Of a stretch of 64,000 nucleotides of DNA, positions 36,464 to 49,153 are shown piece after piece. Below the pieces are notes generated by a model. The model worked only from the letters and a program-made list of their open reading frames with translations, did no database searches and was not told the DNA's origin. The stretch comes from Amphirosellinia nigrospora. Its lineage: Eukaryota > Ascomycota > Sordariomycetes > Xylariales > Xylariaceae. Both the position numbers and the translations under genes were made by a program. Numbering within the stretch: the first letter of the stretch is position 1; each line of letters starts with the position of its first letter. Location of the stretch: positions 2,995,058 through 3,059,057 of the forward strand of contig SCHM01000003.1 of the NCBI GenBank assembly GCA_004123355.1, read 5' to 3'.

Positions 36464-39176
36464 TCATTCCTCCAACCCATTGACGACTCGCAACGCCCGC
36501 CTAGGTCCAAGTACAACGCTAAAGAAATTCGGTTCCCGTCCGTCAAGAAGAGCCTCTGCACTTGCACCACTCGTCGTGCTGCGGGTCGCATCGCTTTTTG
36601 ATCTGTCGAGGCCACCTCCCATAACCCGTCCGCTCATGTCTCCGCCGCCGCCCAACCCGAAGGAAGCTCTATCCTCACTGGCGCGAGGCCGTCCACTACG
36701 CGCAGACCCGATACCAGATCCGGGCTCGGCTCGTTGCTACTATTCATGAAGCTATGGTCTCCAGGTTGTAGTTGTCCAACCCATGCAAAATGACCTCGAT
36801 CTCCTTCAGTAGTCCCGGCCCCGCTGCTCGAACCGCGGGCGTTGGGGTCTTTCTTATGTAGCTTTTCGCCGCCCGCCACTGCTGCTGCGCCGCCATACTC
36901 GGAGTCTTCATCGCCATATGCGCTGTTAGCGATGGCCATGTGCTTCTTGTAGGCTCTCACTTGGCGGCGCCATAGCCAGGCACAGAACCCCAAGTAGATT
37001 GCTAGAAAGCCGGCAAGGCCGGCAATCACACCAGCTGCTATGGTACCACCCGAACTTCCACTGCCGCCACCACCCGGAGGGCCTGGATTCCCACTCCCAG
37101 GGTTCGTCACGGTTGCAGTAGGCCCGGACCCCGTTGCCGTTACGGTGAAAACTGGAGGGACTCCTGTCTTGAATGGGCCATCTGTAGCGGGGCCTGAAGC
37201 GGGCTGTGTAGCTGTTGCACCGCCGTCCGACGATCCACCAATAACTGACTGAACGACACCAGGTACCTGATAGCCATAGCTACCAGCAAGAACCGTATTA
37301 TCCGCATTATCATCGGCGGGGTGGCCCGCCGCGTTGAATGATGACTGCCATGCGAGCTTCGACGCATCGAAGGCGTAGATACCGGGATGCTCGCACTGGA
37401 TTGTTGGGTCGATAAAACCACCGACAACCACGATTTGTCCGTCCCGCGCTGCGCATGCGTGTCCTGCGCGAGCGGTTGGTTCATTGCCCGACACGTCGAC
37501 TTTGATCCAGGTAAATGACGGGATTGTCAAGATCCACACATCGCTGTACTGCTTCTGCTGGCCTACCGGGAGAAGATTCTGTCCGCCGTACATATAAATA
37601 TTGAAGGAGCTTGCGTCTGGTGCCGAGAAGACGACGGCGCATGGGTTCACGCGCACTTGGGGTATTTCATCGCCTGATGTCTCTTGGTGGTACCACTGGC
37701 TGCTCGCTATATCGTATACGTCAATCGTGGTCATGGAGGAGAAGGCATCTGTCGAATCATTATTGGTGACCACCCCACCACCGAGACCGAGCAAGATACC
37801 CCCTGGGCCCCAGCCGGGTACATAAACGAGAACACCATCCGCACGTTCAGTGAATCCGTCTTGGTTCTGCTCTCCGGCCCACGTGATATTGCGATACGCG
37901 CCACTGTCAGGTGCACCAGAGTTGTGAAGGGACTCAACCTGCACGTTCGAGTAGCCGGGGTGTGTGAACTCGAGGAGACTCTTTAGGTAGACCGTATCAA
38001 TTTGATTTGACCAGCCCGGTGTAGTTCCCCAATTGAGACGACCACCAAAAAACCAGCTCAATCCCAGTTCAGGCACAGATACTCCGGCTCCTTCTGCTGC
38101 CCGCTGCACGGGCGCACCTGCTCCATCAGAGTACTGGCCAGCAGACGTCGTTGGGTTTTTGAACTCGGTCCAGGTAGACGAAGCTATGTCGTACTGCCAC
38201 GTTGAAACAGGCGACGGATCGGTTGATGGAAAGTCAAATTCACCTCCATACAGGAAGAGGTGATCGAAGTCGTTCCAGAGATATCCCAATGACACAGCCG
38301 GCGGGCCGTCCGGTTGAGGTAGACCACGTATAGAGGGAGAGCTAATATCCCATGACTTCGTTAGATCCACCGTAATGAAGTTGTTGTCTGCTTATTGTTA
38401 GCGGTAGGCTTTGTAGCGTAGAGCCCATTAAATACATACTCCAGGTACTCTCTGTCTGGTCAGCAGTTAAATTCGCTCTACCACATAGTAGTAGAGTGTC
38501 CCGTTCAAAACAGCGCCTATTATGTTAATATCTACTGATTGTGCCCGGCAGGTATGCTTACTTTGTGCAGCCCATCTCTTGCACACATCTGTGGACTGTT
38601 TGCGCGATTTTCTAATACGGGTTTGATTATGGGTTCCCGAATCACACCCGCATCGGCGCCGTTCTTCACCTCGACCTTGTGACGCCCACTGTTATAGCCG
38701 ATGGTTGGGAGGACTACCGCAATTAGCAAGGCGATCAGCGTAACTCTGTGTATCCCCGCTATTGATGAAGTGGGAGGCGTAGTTGCTGCTGGTCGGATTT
38801 GCGGTCGCTTATCTGGTATCAATTTCGAGAGCCATCGAGGCTTTTCCCGCATGAGTTTTTCCCCAACAGAATGCCTGCGCCCGAACGTTGGGGTTGTCGG
38901 TTCTGGCGGCCGCCTCGTATTCTCATCATCTTGTACCTCTTTGCAACTCTGCCTCACAGCCGAACCATCGGTGTCCTCTTCATCAAGCCCCAGTCCAATT
39001 TCCCGAAACACTGACTTCCTTCCTTTCCGAATTTTACCGCCCATGGAAACGCTATGAATTTGGAGCCCTCTTGTAGCCTGTCGGAGGTGACTTTGAGAGT
39101 TAAAACGCGGTCGCTCGATGCTTGGACGCTGTTCGCCTGTATCTGAAATACTGTGGCGAGCTCGGGGGGATGTCAT
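36464..39176 (-). CDS. Kelch-repeat membrane protein, 3 exons
   Basis: Minus-strand exons are about 39,176-38,562, 38,516-38,440 and 38,387-36,464. Introns GTAAGC...TAG and GTATGT...CAG (branch GCTAAC) restore the frame at both junctions. About 870 residues. The N-terminal ~140 residues are basic and cytosolic in character; a membrane segment (VTLIALLIAVVLPTIGY) follows; then 5-6 Kelch blades with paired Gly and Trp (FLYGGEFD, SWFFGGRLNW, MYGGQN..FTWIKV, IVVVGGF..LAW); then a Gly/Pro/Thr linker; a second membrane segment (AGVIAGLAGFLAIYLGFCAWLW); and a cytosolic tail ending LRVVNGLEE. One-base steps are needed near 38,600, 38,468 and 36,675. Fungal proteins of this layout are uncharacterised Kelch membrane proteins; the propeller probably faces outside or the ER lumen. 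Confidence 0.75.
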
Positions 39177-40025
39177 AACGAGATGTTTTCACCGTAGGTA
39201 TACAATTGAGCATCTGTCATTTCATTTTTATGATTCAAACGTAGAGGTGGGAAAGGAATTGGATGTCACGGAAAATATGAAGTCACAGCACAGTCTTAGA
39301 TTTTCTATCCAATACCATGCAAGGGATACAAGTTCTCAATTCTCGGCTGTGTTACCAACTCTCGCCACCCACCCGCCCAACGTACGTAATATTCTGGCAT
39401 CAGTCCAATGTAGGATCAACAGTCGACTCACGAAACTAGCCGGGTTCTGTTCAAGGGACTTCTAACTTGGCTATACACGTCGATACCCACGAAGTGGATG
39501 CGACCTATTCAGGTCAGATCAGGTAGTCTACCCCGGACAGCCCCGGACTGGTGTCGATACTGGTGGCAGTTCGTTGCCGTTTTAGGACTGCTCATATGGA
39601 ATACTGCGATTTGATTGGGCTTCACAAATATAGAGCCGTCGAAAAATGACGACAGCGAGACCTGATCTGGTTTTGTAGCGCGACCGGGGCAAAATCTCCG
39701 ATCGATTTATGCAGCGCATCGAGTTAGGTAGATAATGAGACGTCATCAACAATTACACGATCGCTTAGAGGAAACTCAGCCACACGTCAAAGCCACAAAT
39801 AATGGTATACTACTAATTGCTGCGCGACAGCGTCGTGACAAGACTCGGGACGCTTCACTAACATAAAGATTCTTATTATAGAGTCTATACATGCATCTGG
39901 ACGAGATGCAGGTCTATCGAAATGTGGCTTTAAGAGCGACACATTGACGTCCAGGTCGCAATGCATCTACCGCAAGTCCCTACACACGTGCTAAGTGATG
40001 TGCCGGTTCCCCAGCATCCGCAACC
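39177..40025. other. Intergenic, no gene recognised
   Basis: 5' flank of the Kelch gene and 3' flank of the dehydrogenase gene. Short ORFs only, none recognised. Confidence 0.55.
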
Positions 40026-41132
40026 CTAGCAAACCTGGTATTCGGGCTTCTGTTTCGTCACAAAGCCAGAGATGTTCGCTCTACAAGTCCGACTATAGTT
40101 TTCGAAAGTTTCTTCCGCGTACCAGGCCACGTGCGGTGTCGTTACCAAGTTGAGATTCGCGTTATCCGGCGCCAGCAACACATTGTTGGAGGAGTCGGCT
40201 GGTTCTGAGAATAAACATCCGTACCCGCCCCGCGATCTTGCCTTCCTTAGCGCAGAGAGAAGGGCCTTCTCATCCACAATCCACCCCGAGATACGTTGAT
40301 CAGTAGCGAGTAGGACTTCATCTGATCAAACTCGGGTCCGGAGATGAGATTGAGGGTCTCGGGCGAGCGCGGTAGGCAGACTACCAAGACGGAGGCCTCG
40401 CGGATCACCGTCTCAAACGGGACGCGGCCCTCTGGTGGGGGGCACCTTTGCGCCCGGCGACGACGGCCTTCATACCCAGAAGCTTAGCCGTCGACTCGAT
40501 GCTCCTTCCGATCGCGCCGTAACCGATGATGCCCACAAGCTCGTCATGGCATGTCATCGGCGGTTTGCCGTCAGGACCGTTCATGGTGGTCTGCTGTGAT
40601 CCCTTGGCGACCCAGTCTCCGGTACGTGTGCGTAAATTTGTGAGCATGATGGAGCGGCGGGTTATGAAATAAAGTGATAGCACGTGCTCAGTAACTGCTG
40701 TGACGTTACAATGAGGCGTGTTGCCTACAACTATTCCTCGTGCTCGGCACGCCGCTAAATCCACAGCGTCTGTGCCCGAAGCAATTATGGATATCACTAT
40801 CCGAGGTTCATAGTTAGCTTTTTGGGGCTACATTAAATGTTCCAAATTGCTTTACAGTGCCTCCGCGCAATTAGGCTGACGGGGGTAGGACTTGGGTAAT
40901 CGTACTCTTCAAACGCGGGGCTGCCTCTGCGCTTAAAATCTCGGCCGTCAATGGTAGAATTGTCGATATGACAATATCAGCATCATGAATTCGCTCCACT
41001 ATCTGGTCTGGTCTGGTCCGATCATAATTCCGGAATTCACAGGTATTGGCCTGCTGGAAGGGTGAAGTCGGGCAGTGGACAGAAGAACGTCTCTAATGCG
41101 ACGATGACCCAATGGGTCTGTGATTCGGTCAT
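40026..41132 (-). CDS. D-isomer-specific 2-hydroxyacid dehydrogenase, frame broken
   Basis: The gene starts at the ATG at 41,132 and has an intron 40,905-40,797 that joins ...APRLK to MISIIASGTD. Family landmarks are all present: ISTILPLT and ASGTDAVDLAACRARG in the substrate-binding domain; the Rossmann motif GIIGYGAIGRSI; CLPRSPET; INVSRGG with the substrate-binding Arg; a DEKALLSALRKAR helix; and the catalytic His in TPHVAW near the end. About 360 residues, normal length. Frame steps are needed near 41,060, 40,435, 40,285 and three times within 40,205-40,240, where the IAG-AGTDVYS-EPAD segment is spread over three frames. It probably reduces or oxidises an alpha-keto/hydroxy acid with NAD(P). 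The substrate is unknown. Confidence 0.75.
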
Positions 41133-42382
41133 TTCGGTGTAGGTCAATCGCTAAACGCGCCACATCTATATATTAGTTTCAATGAGTTGCCGTCTCGCAG
41201 ATTGCATGTCAAGTCCTAGTGCGGTGAAATTTACTGAAATATGATTGTATTCCGGGACCGGTTGTTGGTCTGTCATCGAAGGGCGTGGCTGCGGCGAGGA
41301 TGTGAGCCTAAGTCTCCACATTGTTGTCCTCCCATGATGACTTAAGATCGTAACACCACTACTTACTTCGATGAACTCTAACTTCTTAAGACTTAAACAA
41401 GGCCATGAACCATTCGACGACTACTTTTGTGCAACAATCCACAAAGACGACGACAAACCTTAGCCAACGCAACTCCTATAATACACCATACTTAAATCAT
41501 GTTCCAATGTACGTGTCAATCTACGTGTCAGATGCTCTCTTGTTTCCGTCTTTGTGCTATACTATAGGATTTCTGGCACGACCAGGGCGTTGTTGGCATC
41601 CCTGTGTAATGCTGATGTCAGAGACTAGCACACGTATATAGCAATGAAAACACCCTGCGAAGATAGAGCGTTTCATTCTCACGATGCGTGACCGCAGCCG
41701 TGCTAATTGGTCAGATCCAAAAGTACGGGCTCACTCGCATCTATAGAGTCACGTGTACAGCTGTGAGATTATGCCATGTCTCAATTGGTTAATTTATCCT
41801 AGATTCTACAATTTCACCCGCACAATATAGGGTTTTGCTCCACTCGTACAGAAGTTCAACGCGCAATGTCTACGCGCACCTCAAACAAAAAAACAGGACC
41901 ACAGAGTGATGCCGAATAGCCAAACGGATCCTCATCAGTTCGAAGTAAACCAAGTGAACATTGAAGCAATGCTACTGAAACATAAGATTCGGGGGTTCTT
42001 AACCATGATTAGGCTATCCGGGCACCGAGTCTGCAAGTCTCCTACTCCGGCTGAAGAGAGATAACACCGTCATAGCCCCTTGACGCCCTGGAATATATAT
42101 TTGCAATTTGAAGGGGCTCGAGGGAATCGTCAAAGATGAAAACTTGAGTTTCTCTTTCGGATCTGGCCAATGCTCATACCATAGGAAATAACTATCAGGC
42201 ACATAGAGGTTCAAAGTGCATAGATATCTGAAACTGAACGCGCTACATCTAAAACTGGATTTGTGACTTCTAAAGCTATATACCCTGGAAAATCCCCTAA
42301 CCATAAACGCCAACCCAATGTGGATATCTTCATAACATGCTGCACCAAAACGCCGAGAAATGAGTCCGTTACTGGGGATCGT
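41133..42382. other. Intergenic, at most a doubtful small ORF
   Basis: A minus-strand ORF at 42,014-42,313 (99 codons) has no features I recognise and may be chance. Otherwise only 5' flank of the dehydrogenase and 3' flank of the next gene. Confidence 0.45.
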
Positions 42383-43774
42383 TCAAAGGCTCCTGTGAAT
42401 TGGGATGACTGAATCTAGATAATCCCCCATCTGAATATTCAGAATCCCAAGGTTGAATCTATCGCAAATAGCGCTTCTCAAACGCTCTACCCAAGGCGCT
42501 TCGGCTGATTGGCCAGTTCGTTTTAACCTTTCAGCGGCGTCCAAGACTAGACACAGGACTCGTTTTTGGGCCCGCGGTCTCATGTCACACATTTCTTCAA
42601 CGATTTGCTGACGAAGGCGAAGGTACTCGACCGCGGCCGAGTGAGTCGGAGTAGTGGGATGATGTAGGTCTAAATGTGCTAGATCAAGTGGAAGATTTAA
42701 GGGTCGCCCGATTTCCACAAATTGCTCGAAAAGCGTAGCTGATGGTTTGGGGCGGTTTGGAGCAGTAATAGTCGATGCCCACGACAATTCAGCCCAGTTA
42801 AATTTAATGGCAGCTGTCATCGCAAGATTCTCATGAGGCACCATGCCGTTCGCCTTTACCAATGCAGCGAAAGACCCATCTAAGCTGACTGGGCCTGTGA
42901 GTCTGACAAGCTACTTCCTTTGATTATGGCGAACATGAGTCTCGATAAAGTTTGAACGCTGACCTTACCGGGAGTCTCCTCAAACTTTAGTTTGGTTACT
43001 CGAGCGGCCAGCTCGGCTAACCATGACCATGCTACCTCTTGCAGGTTTTCGGCATATAAGAACGATACCAAAATCCAGAGAAGAGCCTGGTCGCCTAGAA
43101 AATTAAGGTCATTTTCCTGTCCAGACGCCCGGAGCCATCGTAAAACACTACAACACTCGGAGTCAGTTATCGTCATTTAAGACTGATTTGTACGAGTTTA
43201 GAATATTCTAGACGCTGTCTCATCCTAAAATGGAAACTTGGTGCTCTAAAATTTGCCAAAAACAGAAGAAAATGGCTTCAAGAATTGCTTACTGGAGCCC
43301 GGCCCCTGACATAGCCATTCGTTGGCGGAGGTTGTCGGGAGATTCGGCTATAAGCTGTGATCGAACCGTGGCCAAGAAACCGGCGGCACGACGTGGAGTC
43401 ATCATACCTTTAGCCACGGCCGAGTTAAAAATTCTGAAAGGTTTGCGTGACGTATCATGTGGAGACGTGTCGGCGTTTGCAGTGCGTGGATGAGCGAAGA
43501 GAGGATTGGATAGAATTGCGCGGAGATGTCGATCGGTTGGACGATGGTTATTCGTTTGCGGTTGCTCAGCCAGATGCATCCCCGAGCTCCCCAGGATACT
43601 CATAGATGTCTCGTTGGCCTCCCATGGATGCTCACGGTCGAGATTCTTGCGAAAAGAGCTCGTGATAGATTCGAGAAGTTGCCGAGATTCGCGCGGGTTA
43701 AGTGGGAGAGGGTGATGTATCTGCGGCAGGATTCCCTTCTTCAGCGAGCTGAGAGGCGGCGTTCGCACAACCAT
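42383..43774 (-). CDS. Conserved fungal protein of unknown function, 2 exons
   Basis: Exon 1 runs from the in-frame ATG at 43,774 to 43,293 and exon 2 from 43,147 to 42,383. The 145-bp GTAAGC...TAG intron joins AGL to HVLRWLRASG. A one-base step is needed near 42,915, where the frame passes from IIKGSS to RLTGPVSLDG. About 415 residues. The N-terminus is basic and hydroxylated (MVVRTPPLSSLKKGILPQ), suggesting mitochondrial import. Segments ESRQLLESITSSFRKNLDREHPW, TDRHLRAILSNPLF, AVAKGMMTPRRAAGFL and LGDQALLWILVSFLYAENL recall an uncharacterised Pezizomycotina family of helical proteins. An alternative ATG at 43,940 lies in another frame. No catalytic motif is visible and I assign no function. 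Confidence 0.6.
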
Positions 43775-45301
43775 GATGAAAGCTACACTGGCGATGATGA
43801 ACCGTAATAACCACTTCGTTGTTACTGATCGGAGCGACCCCGTTCCACCCCTCACGGCATGAGTCGTCGCCTAATAAGATCAACCAGGGCAGGGCTAGGT
43901 TGGTGGATGGAGAGATGCTGAAGTTGTCGTCTGGGGTCATCGTTCGATTGATTGATTACAGCATAGGTACATAGCCCACCCCGCGTGCCGGGGATCAGAC
44001 TCCACTCCAGAAACGTAGACACGTGACTCAATACTGTACTTAGTAGTTCTGTATGTCATCGACAATAAGATAGATCAATCTCATTCTTATCTAGATATCT
44101 ACATATTGCTTTTCAAGGCAGCTATTTGCGTCTAGAGACTGTACGTACGTAGGTAGAATAGGGTTTTTTGGTCTTAAGTACGTTACCTAGATGTAGGTAC
44201 CTTAAAATGACATTACCTAGGTACCTAAAAGTACCTACTATTTCCTACACCTATGTAAATATGGGTCCATGCTGAGTGCTTTGCCCGACACTACCTACCT
44301 ACACATGAAATAATACGTCAGTGCATTAAATGTATCAACATATTGATGCCAGGGCTCAGTTAATATATGCCATAGCCCCCATTCATCATCAGTCCGTGCC
44401 TTGCATGTTTGTACATGTTTGTGTTGTTACTATATTATATGTAAGACGTAAAGCATGGGTACAACGTACCTAATAAACTGCACTACCCAGACTCCTACCT
44501 CCCTGTACTTAGCCATCTGCTTTAGGTAAGCGCCGTCCAGCTTGAGTAGAATTACAAGTGGGCCCGAAGCTACGCAACTGCCAGGAGCTGTCCGCCGGCC
44601 CCTACCAGCCCCAGACTTGGCATTTGCCTGCCCCAGCTCAGAGCCAGCCCTCCCTGTCCAAGCCCACAGCCTCAAGCAAACCGCCCCATTCCTCTTCGGT
44701 ACCGCTTGCAGCAAAGCCTGAAGCCTCGACGGACGCTACGAGATTCTTACTGGAGCACCTGTTAATCTGCTGCCCTGATGGTCGTCGACCTTGCCACCAT
44801 CGTTCTTCCACCTGCACCACAACAACACACAAAAAGAAGAACACTCACCATCACCGTTGAACGTTGCGCCGCGTCGCTGAGGACCCTCCATACCCTCTGA
44901 CAGCGTGTGATGACCGTTTCTCGCAGACAATTGGTTACTTCTGCAGTCATACAATCGTCACGCCACGTCCACGTAAAAGTCAGTAGCAATCCCCCATTCA
45001 CCGTGCCCTGCTGACCTCACCCTCACCCGCACTCGGCCTTGCGTCCTATTCCCTTCACTTCTCCATTAACCGAGCCTGCTTTCAGCCGAACCTCAGTGCT
45101 AACGCCTGCATCGCGTTTCTCCAGCTATATTCTATTGACCTCGTCGCAGCGACGCCATCTCTCTTCCTCGAATCATCTCCTGTCGTGTGAATCCCACCCT
45201 GATCCACGCGTGTGTATTCGTACTCCGATTTGCTACTGCCAGTATCATCTCCCTTCTTTTGAAGGGCTTTACCCATACATTCTCACATCTTCACCATCGA
45301 A
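43775..45301. other. Divergent intergenic region, no gene recognised
   Basis: Holds the promoters of the minus-strand unknown gene and of DEF1. It is rich in TAGGTACCTA-type words at 44,140-44,300. From 44,550 on it turns C-rich on the plus strand, like a long 5' leader of DEF1. Confidence 0.55.
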
Positions 45302-48300
45302 ATGGCTGAAGTACAAGCTAGAACTCAAAACCCAACCACCCGGGGTAGGGTGGTGGTCGAGGTGGCAGAGGAGGCTTTGGCGGTCGCAACACAACTGCAC
45401 GACGGGCTAATGGCGACAAGTCCACAGCCGTTGAATCAGCTGCTGTCGATGACGATGGCGATATTGCTCAGCTAAGGAAGCAGTACGGTGAAAAGCTTGG
45501 TCTGATTAAGGAATTGTTCGAAGACTGGTCCGATGCCGACATTCTGTACGCTCTCCAGGAAACCGATGGCGACGTTGAGCTTACAGCTACTCGAATTGCT
45601 GATGGTGCGTTTCCTGCTTGTTGTCTTTCTACGCCGTTATATCTATCTGCCCTCATTTTGGTTGCCCTACTCATCATTGTCTATTGATTTTCAACTGTAC
45701 TGACGTAGAGCCGATCAATTGTAGGCACAATCTCTCAATGGGGCGAGGTTTCCAAGACAAAGAAGCCTGCCGCGCGACCTAAGACCAAGCCCGATACTTC
45801 CCCAAATGGACCCGCTGAATCATCCGGTGCCAGACCTACCCGTGGTGGCCGCTCGGACGGTAGCCGTGGGCGTGGTGCTCGCGGCAATGATAGAGCTCGT
45901 GGAGGTGGACGCGGTCGGGGTACTGCTCACGCAACCACAAACGGTCACCGTACCAAGGATAATCAGTTGTCGGTCCCGACTGAGGAAGCTTCTGCATGGA
46001 CTGGTGCTGTCTCTACCGATGAATCTCACTCCAATGAATGGAACAACTCAACTTCCGCCACTGTCGACCCCACTACCAATAATGTCCCGCTCGCTCCTGT
46101 TTCTACTACCACTGAACCTGCTCCCAAACCCACCACTAGCCAAGCTGCACCCAAGACCTGGGCAAGCATGCTTAGACAGTCGACCGTCCCGAAGCCTGCC
46201 CCCAAACCGAAAGAGGCTCCTGTGCCCAAGCCTACCGAGGTCCTCGAACCTCTGCCTCCCGCTGAACCCATCGCCCCTGAGCCCGAACCAGAGCTAAAAG
46301 TTGAAGAGACGCCGGCACCTGTTGAGGCACCTGTTGAACCATCGGCGCCGATAGAGACCAAGATTGTGGAACCTGAAGTCGCACTACCTCCGTCTGAAGA
46401 TGATCTAACGAAGGTGAATCTTGATTTGCTTCCTGACGAATCGCATCCTCCGGCAACTGTAACTGCAGCCAGCACGACCGCAGACTCTTGGGATCCTCGT
46501 CAACCACCGCAACCAAGTGCTGCCGTGACACTCTCTCCGCATCACAAGCCCAGCACCAGGCTGGCCGATCGGCCGCCAGCGGTTATGCGGCTACTGCACT
46601 GAAGGCAACAGAGCGTCCCGCCACCCGTATGCCTAGCTATCAGCGACGCCTTCTAGAACAGGAAGAGGCTGTTCGCATGCCTGGAAACCGCGAAGTTGAT
46701 CGTGCTGCGGTACAGTTCGGTGCTTTCAGCCTCAACGGTGCCGATGATGATATTGATGGCGACCGTGAGGACCCCGAAACCCGAACTCAGCCCCCAGCCG
46801 AGTCGCCAGCAGCGCCTCGGGCCTCCCTCCCTCCCATTGCGCAGCCGGCATCAGTTTCCGAATCATTTCCCTCTACTCAGAAACCTACGCCGTCTCAGCC
46901 TCAGGCTTCTATCGCAGCTGGTATTTTACCCATCCCATATTAATATGATGTAGCCCAGCTAATTATTGACAGCGACACCTGTAGCACCACCCACTGGCCC
47001 TGCCTCATCAGCTGCTCAACGTATGTTCACATAGCTCCAAGTAATGCACGTAAACTAATCACTTTACAGCCCCTCAAGCACCATCAAGTAACTCACCTTA
47101 CGGGCGATTCCCCCAGGCAAGCAGTCACGAACCTGCAGGCTTCCCTCAGAAACCCTACGATACCTTTACTCAACAACCAGCAACTACCTCAGCCGGCTTT
47201 GACAGCTTCCCAGCTACTACGTCACAGGCTCCAGGACCCCAAACCGGCGGCGCCTTCAGCTCTGGACCAAATGAATATCCTCCTACTACACAGATCAGAG
47301 CCGAAACACGTACGGCGGATACTATGGATATGGCCAGCAACAAGGTGGACAGAACCATGGCGAACCCAATGCTGGTAGCCGTCCATTCGGCGCTTACAAT
47401 GCCTCTCAAACTGACAATCTAAACCAATATCCCCAAAGTGGCGCTCAGCAGTCCCGTTATCCCGGTGCTGCATCTGCCGATGCCCACAACAGCGGACACA
47501 ACACCCCGAACCCGGTCGGCCAGAACCAGCAGCAGACGTCTAGTCAGGGCACTCAACCTCAATCGAACATTCATCAGCAACAGCCGTCTTATCCTTATCA
47601 AACACACCCTTACTACTCGAGTCCCTATTATGCTCAATACATGAATCAACCGTATGGATATGGCCAAGCCGGATATGGCCAAGCTCCTTACGGTAAGGGC
47701 GGTATCTACGGACAAGGCCAGTATGGCATGTCGCCTCAAGGCCCATTTGAGCATGGGTTCTACGGGGGCTACCGCTGGCTTCGGGCAATCTTCTATCAGT
47801 AGCCGGGAGACAGGTTTGGCTTCGGGCATCAATGACTTCGGTCGTGGTGGTACTACTCAGCAATCGGGAGCTCCTGGGAGCGGAGGATTTGGCGGTGCCC
47901 ACGATTCTTACGGACGAGGCGCAGGCTTCCCTTCACAAGGTGGGCAAGCTTATAACGCCGCAAACGCGCCCAATGCAACCCCTGGCACCGGAAATGACGA
48001 TCTGAAGCCCTATGGAGACACAAAGGCCGCTGGCGGTCCCAGCCCTTCTCTCGCTGCTGCGGCACGTCCTGGCTCCACCACTAGCGCCACGCCCGCCACA
48101 TCTGGTCTGCCACCTCCTCAGTCGACTCAGCAGAGTATGGTGGATATGGAGCATACCAGAGTCATCTTACTCAGGGTCTTCACGGCGGCCAAACAGGCGC
48201 CAGTGGTTATGGACTTAGTGGTTCCAATAATCAAGGCCATGGAAATACTCCATATGGTGGGTACAGTGGCAATCAAGCCTTTGGAAATTACTATAGGGGA

Positions 48301-48342
48301 CAACAAGGTCATCAAGGTGGATGGGGCGGCAATTACCACTAG
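45302..48342 (+). CDS. DEF1: Def1-like RNA polymerase II degradation factor, 4 exons
   Basis: Exons are 45,302-45,604, 45,725-46,920, 46,973-47,020 and 47,070-48,342; all introns have GT-AG ends and good junction codons. The N-terminus is an RGG stretch (RGGRGGFGGR), followed by a CUE ubiquitin-binding domain (about residues 55-100: LIKELFEDWSDADILYALQETDGD) and then ISQWGEV, as in fungal Def1. A long Pro/Ala/Glu-rich region contains SYQRRLLEQEEAVRMPGNRE and AAVQFGAFSLNG, both conserved in Def1. The C-terminus is Gln/Tyr/Gly-rich and ends GGWGGNYH. Def1 helps ubiquitylate and remove stalled RNA polymerase II after DNA damage. Frame steps of one base are needed near 45,346, 46,488, 47,280, 47,765 and 48,135. 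About 985 residues. Confidence 0.85.
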
Positions 48343-49153
48343 GTGTCTAACCTGTCGCCGAAACGCAGAGGTAACTTCCATGGGAAAAGGCGAGGACTTG
48401 GCAGATATCGCCACGACGGTGGGTACCCTGCTCTCATGAATATCTAGAGCAACGCGTGTATGATGCTCTTTGGTTTTCGGGTTTATGCTGGGAAGGGTAA
48501 AAGTTCTTGCTACTACTCCGGACGGTGTATCAAGTGTACTATTGTTTTCCTTAGGAAATGGCTTGCTCCTCAGATCCGGCTGAGCAACCCATTATTGGGA
48601 AATAGGGGTACTGAAAAAGCGCGGCGACTTTCACTTGGCTGAGCATGCCATTTAATAGTGTAGAATTGTAGATTACCAACCCACTTTCAATTCAGCACTC
48701 AGTTGAAAAGGTTTACATGTCATTTGCACGCTTATTGTGCTGGTTAGTGCAATAACACTAGGCTCGGACCACCCAACTCCCGCACGCCGCTGGGTCATCT
48801 GTTTTGTGTCTTGCTCCTGTCGTCAGAGAAGAGTATGCCCTTTTTAGTTTTTTAAGAAGCCGGTACTTATTAAATTATCGGGTAGGCATATGTTAATAGC
48901 GTAGACCTTTCCCTTTTATAGTCTCGGTTTTGTAAGTCAATTCTGTTCTCCTTTGCAGATGCTGTTGTTTGTTGTATACATATCGAGAGCTAAGCCTTCG
49001 GGTAAGGTTTAAATCGATTAATGTTTTTGCTTCTGCCAGTTCATTAACATTATATGTGCCTTTCCCAATAGCGTAATATTTTTTAGTAAAAGAAATACAT
49101 CTCGGCTTCGTTTGTTTCATCCCAAGTTCTTACAGCCACCTTGAAACCGGCTG
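48343..49153. other. Convergent intergenic region, no gene recognised
   Basis: 3' flanks of DEF1 (+) and of the minus-strand hybrid-binding-domain gene. No RNA gene or repeat seen. Confidence 0.6.
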
